A DNA stretch of 64,000 bases from an uncultured Faecalicatena sp. (GTDB lineage Bacteria; Bacillota; Clostridia; Lachnospirales; Lachnospiraceae), in contig CABTYO010000003.1 in assembly GCA_902489075.1 (NCBI GenBank), positions 75,696 through 139,695 of the forward strand, written 5' to 3'. Of the stretch, positions 17,225-25,471 are shown in pieces; position 1 is the first letter of the stretch; each line of letters begins with the position of its first letter. The notes beneath the pieces were generated by a model. That model had not been told where the DNA came from. It was given only the letters and a program-made list of their open reading frames with translations, and searched no databases. The position numbers and the translations under genes were made by a program.

Positions 17225-18424
17225 ATGGAACAGTGGAAAAGCGACTTATTAAGCATTTACAGCAATGAAATCAAAGGAATCAAGGACGATGGCCTTTTAA
17301 AGAATGAGACTCCATTATGCTCTCCTCAGGGTAGAGAGATCAGTCTGGAGGACGGCAGAAAAGTCATCAATATGTGTGCCAACAACTATCTGGGACTGGC
17401 TGATGACAAGAGAATCATCGAGGCAGCAAAGCAGGCATATGATGAGAGAGGATATGGTCTGTCTTCCGTACGTTTCATCTGCGGTACGCAGGATATCCAT
17501 TTACAGCTGGAGAAGACGATCAGCAGCTTCCTCGGAATGGAAGATACGATTCTGTATTCTTCCTGCTTCGATGCAAACGGAGGCCTGTTTGAGACGATTT
17601 TGACAGCTGATGATGCAGTCATCAGTGATGAACTGAACCACGCAAGTATTATTGACGGTGTCCGCCTGTGCAAGGCAAAGCGTTTCCGTTATAAGAACAA
17701 TAACATGGAAGACCTGGAAGCTAAGCTCAAAGAGGCTGACGAGGCAGGTGCAAGGATCAAACTGATCGCAACAGACGGTGTGTTCTCCATGGACGGAATC
17801 ATCGCTGACTTAAAGGGAATCTGTGAGCTGGCTGAGAAGTATCATGCACTTGTTATGGTAGATGACAGCCATGCAGCTGGATTTGTAGGTAAGACAGGCC
17901 GTGGAACTGCTGAGTACTGTGGAGTGACAGACAAAGTCGACATCATCACAGGAACACTCGGAAAAGCACTGGGTGGAGCATCCGGCGGATACACAAGCGG
18001 AAGAAAAGAGATCATCGATTTACTTCGTCAGAGAAGCCGTCCGTACCTTTTCTCCAACACGCTGGCACCGGCGATTGCCAAGGCCAGCATGGAAGTATTC
18101 AAGATTCTGGAAGCAGATACCTCTTTAAGAGACCATCTGGAAGAGATTACAGCTTACTACCGTGAGAAACTGACAGAAGCGAACTTCGACATCATCCCGG
18201 GCGTACATCCGATCGTGCCGATTATGTTATATGATGAGCACAAGGCAGCCGATATGGCAGCACGCATGATGGCTAAGGGAGTTTATGTGGTAGCATTCTC
18301 CTATCCGGTCGTTCCGAAGGGAAAAGCAAGAATCAGAACACAGGTATGTGCATCACATACAAAAGAAGATATCGACTATATCGTAAAATGCTTCATCGAG
18401 GCAAGAGACGAGATGCAGGCATAG
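17225..18424 (+). CDS. kbl: 2-amino-3-ketobutyrate CoA ligase (glycine C-acetyltransferase)
   Basis: A PLP enzyme of the alpha-oxoamine synthase family, 399 residues, that cleaves 2-amino-3-ketobutyrate with CoA to glycine and acetyl-CoA. It shows NMCANNYLGLADD near the N-terminus, DDSHAAGFVGKTGRG for the cofactor-ring aspartate and histidine, and GTLGKALGGASGGY with the PLP lysine at 247. The ATG at 17225 follows an AGAGGGAG site. It lies 20 bases after tdh and ends at a terminator hairpin, so tdh-kbl is a two-gene operon. Confidence 0.94.
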   Translation: MEQWKSDLLSIYSNEIKGIKDDGLLKNETPLCSPQGREISLEDGRKVINMCANNYLGLADDKRIIEAAKQAYDERGYGLSSVRFICGTQDIHLQLEKTISSFLGMEDTILYSSCFDANGGLFETILTADDAVISDELNHASIIDGVRLCKAKRFRYKNNNMEDLEAKLKEADEAGARIKLIATDGVFSMDGIIADLKGICELAEKYHALVMVDDSHAAGFVGKTGRGTAEYCGVTDKVDIITGTLGKALGGASGGYTSGRKEIIDLLRQRSRPYLFSNTLAPAIAKASMEVFKILEADTSLRDHLEEITAYYREKLTEANFDIIPGVHPIVPIMLYDEHKAADMAARMMAKGVYVVAFSYPVVPKGKARIRTQVCASHTKEDIDYIVKCFIEARDEMQA

Positions 18425-18436
18425 GGAATTTTGGGG

Positions 18437-18472
18437 GCAGAGTATGTAGAAATGCATACCCTGCTCTTTTTT
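18437..18472 (+). terminator. Terminator of tdh-kbl
   Basis: GCAGAGTATG pairs with CATACCCTGC across a short loop (18438-18464), followed by TCTTTTTT. Confidence 0.75.
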
Positions 18473-18555
18473 ACGCCAATGCAACCGGAAATTTACATCA
18501 ATTTCTTCAAATGCTACATGAATTTGCTTGTGTTTACATCTCTTCCTGCCTATAA

Positions 18556-18921
18556 TTTGAACGGGTCAGTGAAGGGCTGCCTGTATGGAAGGGTTTTACA
18601 AGTGACATTTATTATTCTATATTTATGCTGTTTGTTACAGTTGGGGTAAATGTGCTCGTTTATGCTGGACTTCAAAAGGAAAAATATAATATTGAGGCTT
18701 ATAATAAGAAAAACCAGCCGGATAAAAGACAGAGGGTAGTTGACCAGCGGATCGGAACCTGGTGCGGGTGTATTATGATGGTTGCAACGATCCTTTATCT
18801 GGCAGCAGGGCTGGGGTTCGGTCTGTGGGACAGAGCCTGGGTGGCCTTTCCCATCGGAGGGATACTCTGTGGGATTGCGGTGATAATTATTCAGAATATG
18901 ACGAAAAATGAGGAAGAGTAG
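18556..18921 (+). pseudogene. C-terminal membrane-domain fragment
   Basis: The frame is open from a stop at 18553 to 18921 and encodes two or three hydrophobic segments: FMLFVTVGVNVLVYAGL, then GCIMMVATILYLAAGLGFG and WVAFPIGGILCGIAVIII. The first ATG (18625) lies inside the first helix and the similarity seems to start earlier, so the 5' end is missing. Comparable two-helix tails are found at the C-terminus of some clostridial HTH regulators. I infer a truncated gene, but a small standalone membrane protein is possible. Confidence 0.5.
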
Positions 18922-18944
18922 TAGTGAAATAGTGAATAACAGGA

Positions 18945-18972
18945 ACAAAAACCGGGGGCTGAAAAGCCCCCG
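18945..18972 (-). terminator. Terminator of the amidohydrolase gene
   Basis: On the minus strand GGGGGCT pairs with AGCCCCC over a TTTC loop, followed by GGTTTTTG. It sits just after the amidohydrolase stop. Confidence 0.75.
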
Positions 18973-18977
18973 TCAGC

Positions 18978-20258
18978 TTACAGAAATTTATCCAGTTCCG
19001 TCTCGATCTGAGGCATTTTCTTTACCTTTGGGTCTTTGATTACATTTCCACGGGTAACGACCATACTGATGTTTCGAAGTGCGGTGAGGTCTGCCAGTGG
19101 ATTTTCTTTTGTGACAATGAAATCGGCACATTTCCCTTCTTCAATAGAACCAGTGACGTTGCCAAGTCCTGCGAGCTTAGCATTGCGTTTTGTTGCGGTG
19201 TAGAGTGCAAAGGCATTGGATACGCCGCAGTACTTATGGAAATAGTTGATCTCTCTCCACATATCGTAATGCGTAGTATAAGGGCATCCGGTATCTGTAC
19301 CCAGTCCTACAGGAATATTATGTTCCAGGCAGGCTTTCGCACACTCTACGATTCCCTCAAAGACAACTTCACCATTGAACTGTTCTGTCTCGGTCACATT
19401 GCTGATGGAACGGTCGAACAGAGCATAAGGCAGGGCAGGGGAGAGGGTCGCTATGTGGCAGGCACCGCGCTGCTTGAATAATTTAATAATCGAATCATCA
19501 GGTTTTGCACCGTGTTCAATGGTATCCACACCATTCTCCAGGGCAACCCGGACGCCTTCCGGGCTTTCCACATGGGCGGCGACCTTCATGCCGAGGCGGT
19601 GTGCCTCATCGCAGGCAGCTTTCACATATTCCGGCGGCATCTTTAATTCGCCCGGCTCACCTTTGACCTTGGCATCCAGGACACCACCGGTGATCATAAG
19701 CTTGATGATATCAGGTTTATCTTTCGCAATCTGCTGGACGTAAGATCTGGCCTCGTCTGCGCTTTGGGCTATGTAAGCGAGGGAACCGGCCATGTGTCCG
19801 CCGGGAACAGATACAGCCATGTTCGATGCCAGAATGCGGGGACCAGTAGTCTGGCCTGATAAGATGCGGTCACGGATCAGGCTGTCACAGTTTAATACCC
19901 CGCCCATGGTGCGGATTGTGGTGACGCCGCTCATGAGCTGGGTGCGCGCGTACCCTTCACACATACTTATTAGAATCTTCCGCATCAGACCGTTGCTGGT
20001 CATCAGCTTAACCATCTTTACATTATCCTTCTGCTTCTTCTGCGGCTTCCCGCTGGCAGGCAGATGGACGTGCATGTTGATCAGACCGGGCATGATATAC
20101 TGGCCTTTTAAGTCAATCACTTCATAGCCGCTTAGGTCCGCATCTTCTGGTGCAATTTTCGTAATGGTCTCACCGTCGGTCAGAATCACCATATCAGAAA
20201 CGGGTGACATGTTCTGTGAACCATTCAGGATGATACCATTGACATAGGCATATTTCAT
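18978..20258 (-). CDS. Metal-dependent amidohydrolase (imidazolonepropionase/prolidase-like)
   Basis: This 426-residue cytoplasmic enzyme belongs to the amidohydrolase superfamily. It has the N-terminal beta-sandwich strand ending in IMPGLINMHVHLP, where HVH are metal ligands. These are followed by KLMITGGVLDA for the bridging lysine, VAAHVESPEGV, TIEHG and GLGTDTGC. The closest group is the annotated amidohydrolase proteins related to imidazolonepropionase and Xaa-Pro dipeptidases; the substrate is unclear. It has its own promoter and terminator. The AraC regulator upstream on the same strand may be functionally linked, but that is not shown. Confidence 0.85.
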   Translation of the reverse strand: MKYAYVNGIILNGSQNMSPVSDMVILTDGETITKIAPEDADLSGYEVIDLKGQYIMPGLINMHVHLPASGKPQKKQKDNVKMVKLMTSNGLMRKILISMCEGYARTQLMSGVTTIRTMGGVLNCDSLIRDRILSGQTTGPRILASNMAVSVPGGHMAGSLAYIAQSADEARSYVQQIAKDKPDIIKLMITGGVLDAKVKGEPGELKMPPEYVKAACDEAHRLGMKVAAHVESPEGVRVALENGVDTIEHGAKPDDSIIKLFKQRGACHIATLSPALPYALFDRSISNVTETEQFNGEVVFEGIVECAKACLEHNIPVGLGTDTGCPYTTHYDMWREINYFHKYCGVSNAFALYTATKRNAKLAGLGNVTGSIEEGKCADFIVTKENPLADLTALRNISMVVTRGNVIKDPKVKKMPQIETELDKFL

Positions 20259-20315
20259 TATAAAGTCTCCTTTTGGGTTAAATGTAGGGGGAGTTTCGCA
20301 TCCCTTTTGCTGTAC

Positions 20316-20344
20316 ATTATACCACTAAATGGGGAGGATGTCTC
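20316..20344 (-). promoter_or_regulatory. Promoter of the amidohydrolase gene
   Basis: On the minus strand GAGACA (20339-20344), 17 bases, TATAAT (20316-20321). The ribosome site AAGGAG follows before the ATG at 20258. Confidence 0.6.
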
Positions 20345-20348
20345 TCGG

Positions 20349-21164
20349 TTACCCCGTATAATTAAGCTTCCGAAATTCCAGCGGTGTGATCCCCGCCATT
20401 TTTTTAAACATGGCTGTAAAGTGGCTCGCATCCAGAAAGCCGACCAACTGTGCAATATTCTGTATCTCCAGCCGCGGATTCGTAAGCAGAAGTTCTTTCG
20501 CCTTATTGATCCGGTAAGTAGTCAGATATTCATACGTCGAACATCCGAGAAACCGGACAAACAGCCGGGAGAGATACTGCGGCGTGACATAGACCAGACA
20601 GCTTAAGTCAGAAGCGGTCATTTCGTTCTGATAATTTGTTTCAATCTCTTTTATTACCGGTTCCACATATCTCTGATACAGCGGATGGTCGGTCAGGCTT
20701 TTATTATAAATTCCATCCACAAAATGCATCAGAAGTGCATAGCAGTTGATGGACAGCGCCTTGGCATCTGTGGGGGAAGCTTCGAATTGTTTTACCGCAT
20801 CAGAAATCAGGGAGGCAATCTGCATCCCCTGTTCTTTCTCAATAAAAATCATCTGCCTGTTCCCCGTCATTTTTGCAATACTGCTTTCAATCGTACCTGC
20901 AAACGTGGCAAATGCAGTCCGCCACTCTTCCGATTCCTTTGCATAGGAATGGCGGATAAACGGGGCAATCAGGACCCCTTCCCCTTCATTTAGGATGTAC
21001 TTCTTTCCCTGGATCGTGATCCGGCCTCTGCCTTTTTCTGTCTGGAGATAATGGTAAAGCGGATATCCCTTTGGGCGGGAAAGGCTTTCCTGAACCCAGT
21101 CATTTCCTACAGAATCAAATGTAAAGGGTTCGCTGACCGGGATGTTCCTGAAATGGATCGGCAT
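20349..21164 (-). CDS. AraC-family transcriptional regulator
   Basis: This regulator has 271 residues. The N-terminal half is a cupin-like sugar-binding domain (LYHYLQTEKGRGRITIQG, NEGEGVLIAPFIRHSY). The C-terminal hundred residues hold two helix-turn-helix motifs, including MTASDLSCLVYVTPQYLSRLF and IQNIAQLVGFLDASHFTAMFKKMAG. The ATG at 21164 is favoured by AGGTGA five bases upstream; the ATG at 21182 lacks a site. It is divergent from the GH42 beta-galactosidase gene, a very common regulator-target arrangement, so it probably activates that gene. Confidence 0.88.
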   Translation of the reverse strand: MPIHFRNIPVSEPFTFDSVGNDWVQESLSRPKGYPLYHYLQTEKGRGRITIQGKKYILNEGEGVLIAPFIRHSYAKESEEWRTAFATFAGTIESSIAKMTGNRQMIFIEKEQGMQIASLISDAVKQFEASPTDAKALSINCYALLMHFVDGIYNKSLTDHPLYQRYVEPVIKEIETNYQNEMTASDLSCLVYVTPQYLSRLFVRFLGCSTYEYLTTYRINKAKELLLTNPRLEIQNIAQLVGFLDASHFTAMFKKMAGITPLEFRKLNYTG

Positions 21165-21208
21165 ACTTATCACCTGTTTCAAAATGTTATATTATTTAGT
21201 TTAACATA

Positions 21209-21237
21209 TTGCACATTCCTTTGTCTATCCGTAATAT
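21209..21237 (+). promoter_or_regulatory. Promoter of the beta-galactosidase gene
   Basis: TTGCAC (21209-21214), 17 bases, TAATAT (21232-21237). Just upstream TGTTATATT and AGTTTAACA form an imperfect palindrome in the regulator-gene spacer, a possible AraC-family site. Confidence 0.45.
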
Positions 21238-21315
21238 AATGACCTCAGAAAGTGGAACGTGAACAGTAATCTTAGAAAACAAACCACAATACGAGGAAGG
21301 AAAGGAAGATCAGAT

Positions 21316-23349
21316 ATGGAAAGAAAATTTAAACGGATCTTATATGGAGGAGACTATAACCCAAATCAGTGGCCAAAAGAGGTCTGGGATGAGGATATGA
21401 AGATTTTCAGGAATGCGCGGATCAACAGTGCCACAGTGAATGTATTTTCCTGGGCAAAGATACAGCCTTCGGAGGATAAGTACGACTTCTCAGAACTGGA
21501 TGAGATCATCGAGATGCTGAGCCGGGAGAATTACGACATCGTGCTTGCAACCTCGACAGCGGCGCTGCCAGCCTGGATGGTGAAAAAGTATCCGGAGGTG
21601 GCAAGAACGGATTACGAGGGACGGCATCACAAGTTCGGACAGCGCCACAATGCCTGCCCGAATTCCCCTGTTTATCAGAAGTATGCTGGCGCGCTTGCAG
21701 CCAAACTTGCCGAGCGGTATGGAAGCAATCCGCACATTGCCTGCTGGCATGTGAATAACGAGTACGGCGGCGAATGTTTCTGTGAAAACTGTGAGAAAGC
21801 ATTCCGTGAATGGCTTAAGGAAAAGTATCAGACTCTGGAGGCGCTGAATAAGGCGTGGAACCTGGAGTTCTGGGGCCATACGATCTACGACTGGGATGAA
21901 ATCGTGCTTCCGAATGCACTGAGTGAAGGAATCGGAGAAGATAAGACCGCTTTTGCTGGGATTTCCATTGACTACCGCAGATTTAATTCCGACAGCATGC
22001 TGAATAATTTTAAGATGGAGCGGGATGCAATCCGCCGTTTTGATCCGGATACCCCGATTACGACTAATCTGATGGGAACTTATAAAGGCCTGGATTATTT
22101 CAAATGGGCGAAGGAGATGGATATTGTGTCCTGGGACAATTATCCGGCCTATGACACACCATGGAGCTTTACTGCAATGTGCCACGATCTGATGCGCGGG
22201 CTGAAGGGTGAGCCGTTCATGCTGATGGAACAGACTCCGAGCCAGCAGAACTGGCAGAAGTATAATTCCTTAAAACGTCCGGGACAGATGCGTGCTCAGA
22301 GTTATCAGACCATGGCGCATGGTGCGGATACGATCCAGTTCTTCCAGCTGAGAAGGAGTGTGGGGGGATGTGAGAAATTCCATGGCGCTGTAATCGGGCA
22401 TGTGGGAACAGATGATACGAGAGTATTTCGGGAAGTGAAGCAGTTAGGAGAGGAACTGGAAGGCTTAAGCAGTGTGATTCCGGGAACGGTAAATGAGGCA
22501 GAAGTGGGTCTGATCTTCGACTGGGATAATTACTGGGCACTGGAATATACAAGCGGTCCGACAGAGGATTTAAAATATGTACAGCAGATCCACCAGTATT
22601 ATGAATTTTTCTATCAGAAGAATATTGCTGTGGATATGATTCCGTGTGACGCAGATTTCGGACGCTACAAGGTAATCGCGGCACCGGTGCTCTACATGGT
22701 CAAGCCGGGGGTCAGAGAAGCACTGGAAAAATTCGTGGACCAGGGAGGCGTTCTCATTACGACCTATATGAGCGGTATCGTGGATCAGTCTGATAACGTC
22801 TATCTGGGAGGCTACCCGGGAGCGCTTAAGGCACTCTCAGGAGTCTGGGTCGAGGAAATCGATGCACTTGCACCACAGCAGAAGAATGAAGTGGTGTTCG
22901 CGGATGGAACGAAGGTAAGCTGCGGACTGGTCTGTGACCTGATGCATCTGGAAGGCGCAGAAAGCCTGGCAGAATACGGCAGTGATTTTTATGCGGGAAT
23001 GCCTGCTGTGACAAAACATACATTTGGCGGCGGAACGGTGTATTATATCGGAACCGAGATGGAACAGGCAGGACTTTTCAAGGTGCTTGACATGGCAGTG
23101 GAAACAGCAGCGGTGCGCCCAGTGGCAGAAGAGGAGACCGGGCTGGAAATCACCTGCAGGACAAGCGGAGAATGCAGATACTATTTTGTCATCAATTTCA
23201 GGGATGAAGCCTGCCCGGTACCGGGGTTCCTGACAGGCAGGAAAGATCTGCTGACAGGAAACGTGATCCGGGAAGGTGAACTGCTTGAAAAATATGAGGT
23301 GAGGATCGTGGAGGAAGAAATCAGTCAGGTATCAGGTGAAAGAAATTAA
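21316..23349 (+). CDS. GH42 beta-galactosidase
   Basis: This is a 677-residue GH42 enzyme that hydrolyses beta-galactosides. The TIM barrel begins with GGDYNPNQWP. The acid/base Glu149 is in HVNNEYGG, immediately followed by the zinc-type cysteines of CFCENC; the nucleophile Glu305 is in MLMEQTPSQQNW. A trimerisation domain with ILITTYMSGIVD-like sequence and a small C-terminal domain follow. There is no signal peptide, so it acts on imported oligosaccharides. The ATG at 21316 follows GGAAG. The gene ends 29 bases inside the convergent histidine kinase gene. Confidence 0.92.
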   Translation: MERKFKRILYGGDYNPNQWPKEVWDEDMKIFRNARINSATVNVFSWAKIQPSEDKYDFSELDEIIEMLSRENYDIVLATSTAALPAWMVKKYPEVARTDYEGRHHKFGQRHNACPNSPVYQKYAGALAAKLAERYGSNPHIACWHVNNEYGGECFCENCEKAFREWLKEKYQTLEALNKAWNLEFWGHTIYDWDEIVLPNALSEGIGEDKTAFAGISIDYRRFNSDSMLNNFKMERDAIRRFDPDTPITTNLMGTYKGLDYFKWAKEMDIVSWDNYPAYDTPWSFTAMCHDLMRGLKGEPFMLMEQTPSQQNWQKYNSLKRPGQMRAQSYQTMAHGADTIQFFQLRRSVGGCEKFHGAVIGHVGTDDTRVFREVKQLGEELEGLSSVIPGTVNEAEVGLIFDWDNYWALEYTSGPTEDLKYVQQIHQYYEFFYQKNIAVDMIPCDADFGRYKVIAAPVLYMVKPGVREALEKFVDQGGVLITTYMSGIVDQSDNVYLGGYPGALKALSGVWVEEIDALAPQQKNEVVFADGTKVSCGLVCDLMHLEGAESLAEYGSDFYAGMPAVTKHTFGGGTVYYIGTEMEQAGLFKVLDMAVETAAVRPVAEEETGLEITCRTSGECRYYFVINFRDEACPVPGFLTGRKDLLTGNVIREGELLEKYEVRIVEEEISQVSGERN

Positions 23350-24619
23350 CCTCAAAGGTGCTTCCGCCCTCCGGTGTATCCAGAACCTCAAGTGAAAGCT
23401 TCATAGAATCCGCCAGCATTTTTGCAATACTGAGTCCCAGACCGGAATGCTCCTTATCATTCCGTGCCTGATCGGTGCGGTAAAAACGGTCAAAAACCCG
23501 GCTTTTCTGAGAATCAGGGATTCCCGGTCCATGATCCGTGACAGAAACGCTCAGCCGTCTGTCATGCAGGCGGGCGGATAAACGGATGGCAGATGCGTCT
23601 TCAGTACATCCGTAGGCAATGGCATTATCTAAAAGGATACATAAAATCTGGTAGATCCACTCATAATTCCCGGAGACTTTCGGAAGAAAGTCTTCCGGGA
23701 GTTTTAAGTTCAGCCGGATCCCTTTCGAGTCACAAAGGGGTTCATAAGTCTCAAAAATCTGCAGCAGCAGTGCGTCAATCTCTACCGGCTGCATTTCCAC
23801 AGGGAGATGATCCCCGGAAGATAAAAGGAGCAGGTTCTTGATCAGGTTTCCTGCACGTTTACATTCCTTCTGGATAAAGAGCGCCATCTTAGGAGCCTGG
23901 TTGGGCATGGCAAGGATTGCCGAAGCGCTCGTCTGCATGACTGCAAGAGGGGAACGCAGCTCATGGGAGGCAGCGGCAATGAATTCATTCTGCTTTTGAT
24001 GGTATTCTTCGATCGGAAGAACTGCTTTTCCCACAACGTGGCGGCTGACAAGAAAGAGAGAAAACACTCCGAGCAGCTCTAAAAATAGAAAAACAGCAAT
24101 CTGAAACAGAAGCTCCCGGTGAAGCGTGGTGGTCTCTTCCAGAAGAATCAGTGACCGAAAGCCTGTCGCAGTTGTAGTCACCATCACTGTCCCGCGGTAA
24201 GAGTCATGGTGCTCTCCACGCAGGGAAAACACAGCAGTCTTCAACAGTGAGGTCGAGGCGGGTCTGGTATTCGTATCGATTCCCTGTTTTTTCGCCTCTT
24301 CCTTTGCAAGTGTAATCAAAGAATCACGGCTGGTAGCCGGCGCCCAGGAGCCAGGAAAGAACAACGGGGTCTGGTTGTCTTCAATATGGACAATAAAATG
24401 TCCCTCTGCCTCCAGCTTTGCGAGCCAGTCATCAGAAAGGCTGGAAGTATTCTCCAGACGGTGAGTGAGATCCAGTAATTGATTCTGAAAAAAGGTGTCA
24501 TTCTGGCTTTTACTTAACCGGACCTGGTAAAATAAAGCAACGATAAGTACGAGCGTTAAGATCACGCCCGTTGCTGCTGTAAATAAAAAGGTTAAGTGCC
24601 GCTGCAGTTTTCGTATCAT
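23321..24619 (-). CDS. Sensor histidine kinase
   Basis: The kinase has 432 residues. Helices at about 10-32 and 171-193 flank an extracytoplasmic sensor of about 135 residues. The phospho-acceptor is His219 in AAASHELRSP, and the ATPase domain shows LLDNAIAYG, TDHGPGIP and HSGLGLSIAKML. The start overlaps the stop of the response regulator gene by four bases, so they are cotranscribed. Its C-terminus overlaps the convergent beta-galactosidase gene by 29 bases. The pair is divergent from the lipoprotein/permease operon and probably controls it. Confidence 0.9.
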   Translation of the reverse strand: MIRKLQRHLTFLFTAATGVILTLVLIVALFYQVRLSKSQNDTFFQNQLLDLTHRLENTSSLSDDWLAKLEAEGHFIVHIEDNQTPLFFPGSWAPATSRDSLITLAKEEAKKQGIDTNTRPASTSLLKTAVFSLRGEHHDSYRGTVMVTTTATGFRSLILLEETTTLHRELLFQIAVFLFLELLGVFSLFLVSRHVVGKAVLPIEEYHQKQNEFIAAASHELRSPLAVMQTSASAILAMPNQAPKMALFIQKECKRAGNLIKNLLLLSSGDHLPVEMQPVEIDALLLQIFETYEPLCDSKGIRLNLKLPEDFLPKVSGNYEWIYQILCILLDNAIAYGCTEDASAIRLSARLHDRRLSVSVTDHGPGIPDSQKSRVFDRFYRTDQARNDKEHSGLGLSIAKMLADSMKLSLEVLDTPEGGSTFEVNFFHLIPD

Positions 24620-25293
24620 GTATCTTTCTCCAGTCTGTATCCAAGTCCGTGGATGGTTGCGATCTTTACCTTGCTGTTCAATTTACGCAGGTGTTTGCGC
24701 AGATAATAAATATATGTGTCAAGGTTTCCATCCTCCACCTCGCCGTCGGGTCCCCAGACGCGTGTATAGATCAGCTGGCGTGCCAGTGTCTGACCCGGAT
24801 TTTTCAGAAAATATTCCATTAAAAGTGCTTCCCGGCGGGAAAGCTGGATTTCAGTCTGCCCCGAACGAAGAATATGGCTTTCCGGCTGAAAGGAAAGATC
24901 TCCATAGGTCATCTGGTCCGTATGCTCCAGGGAAACAGGCCTTCTTACAAGGGCACGGATTCTGGCAAGCAGTTCGCCCACATCATACGGCTTTACAATG
25001 TAGTCATCGGCACCGCAGTCAAGGCCTTCGATCCGGTCGGAGATGGAATCGACCGCGGTGGCGAGGATCACGGGTGTATGGATCTGGTTTTCCCGAAGCA
25101 GCTTGAGAATAGTAAGCCCATCCATGCCTGGCAGCATCCGGTCCAGAATGATTACGTCATATATATTGTGGAGCGCATAATATACGGCATCCGCGCCGTC
25201 TGTGATGCAGTCCGTCTGAAATCCACTGTGTTCTAACTGGAGCTTTAAAGCTTCTAAAAGCTGTTCATCATCTTCAATAATCAAAATACGCAT
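24616..25293 (-). CDS. OmpR-family response regulator
   Basis: This 225-residue regulator has a receiver domain with the acidic pocket EDDE, phospho-acceptor Asp51 in IILDRMLPGMDG and KPYDVGELLAR. The OmpR/PhoB winged helix ends in KIATIHGLGYRL. It is first in the operon with the histidine kinase. The divergent spacer towards the lipoprotein gene contains an AT-rich inverted repeat that could be its operator, which would put the whole transport operon under this two-component system. The signal is unknown. Confidence 0.9.
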   Translation of the reverse strand: MRILIIEDDEQLLEALKLQLEHSGFQTDCITDGADAVYYALHNIYDVIILDRMLPGMDGLTILKLLRENQIHTPVILATAVDSISDRIEGLDCGADDYIVKPYDVGELLARIRALVRRPVSLEHTDQMTYGDLSFQPESHILRSGQTEIQLSRREALLMEYFLKNPGQTLARQLIYTRVWGPDGEVEDGNLDTYIYYLRKHLRKLNSKVKIATIHGLGYRLEKDT

Positions 25294-25356
25294 ATGTAAA
25301 AAATTCCTTTTCCTATCTGATCGTCTTCATTACATCACACAGTATATCACAGAAAC

Positions 25357-25424
25357 CTCAAAAAATTCTTTAAAAAAAGAATAGATACTTTCAAGATTTT
25401 TTGAGATTTGGCTGATAAGATAAT
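25357..25424 (+). promoter_or_regulatory. Divergent control region of the transport operon
   Basis: CTCAAAAAATTCTT (25357-25370) is inverted as AAGATTTTTTGAG (25393-25405). GATAAT (25419-25424) follows as a likely -10 for the lipoprotein gene without a good -35, which fits an activator-dependent promoter. AGAGGAGC precedes the ATG at 25472. Confidence 0.45.
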
Positions 25425-25471
25425 ATCAGCGGCCAGGATCTGGTGGATATTTATATGAGAGGAGCAAGGGT

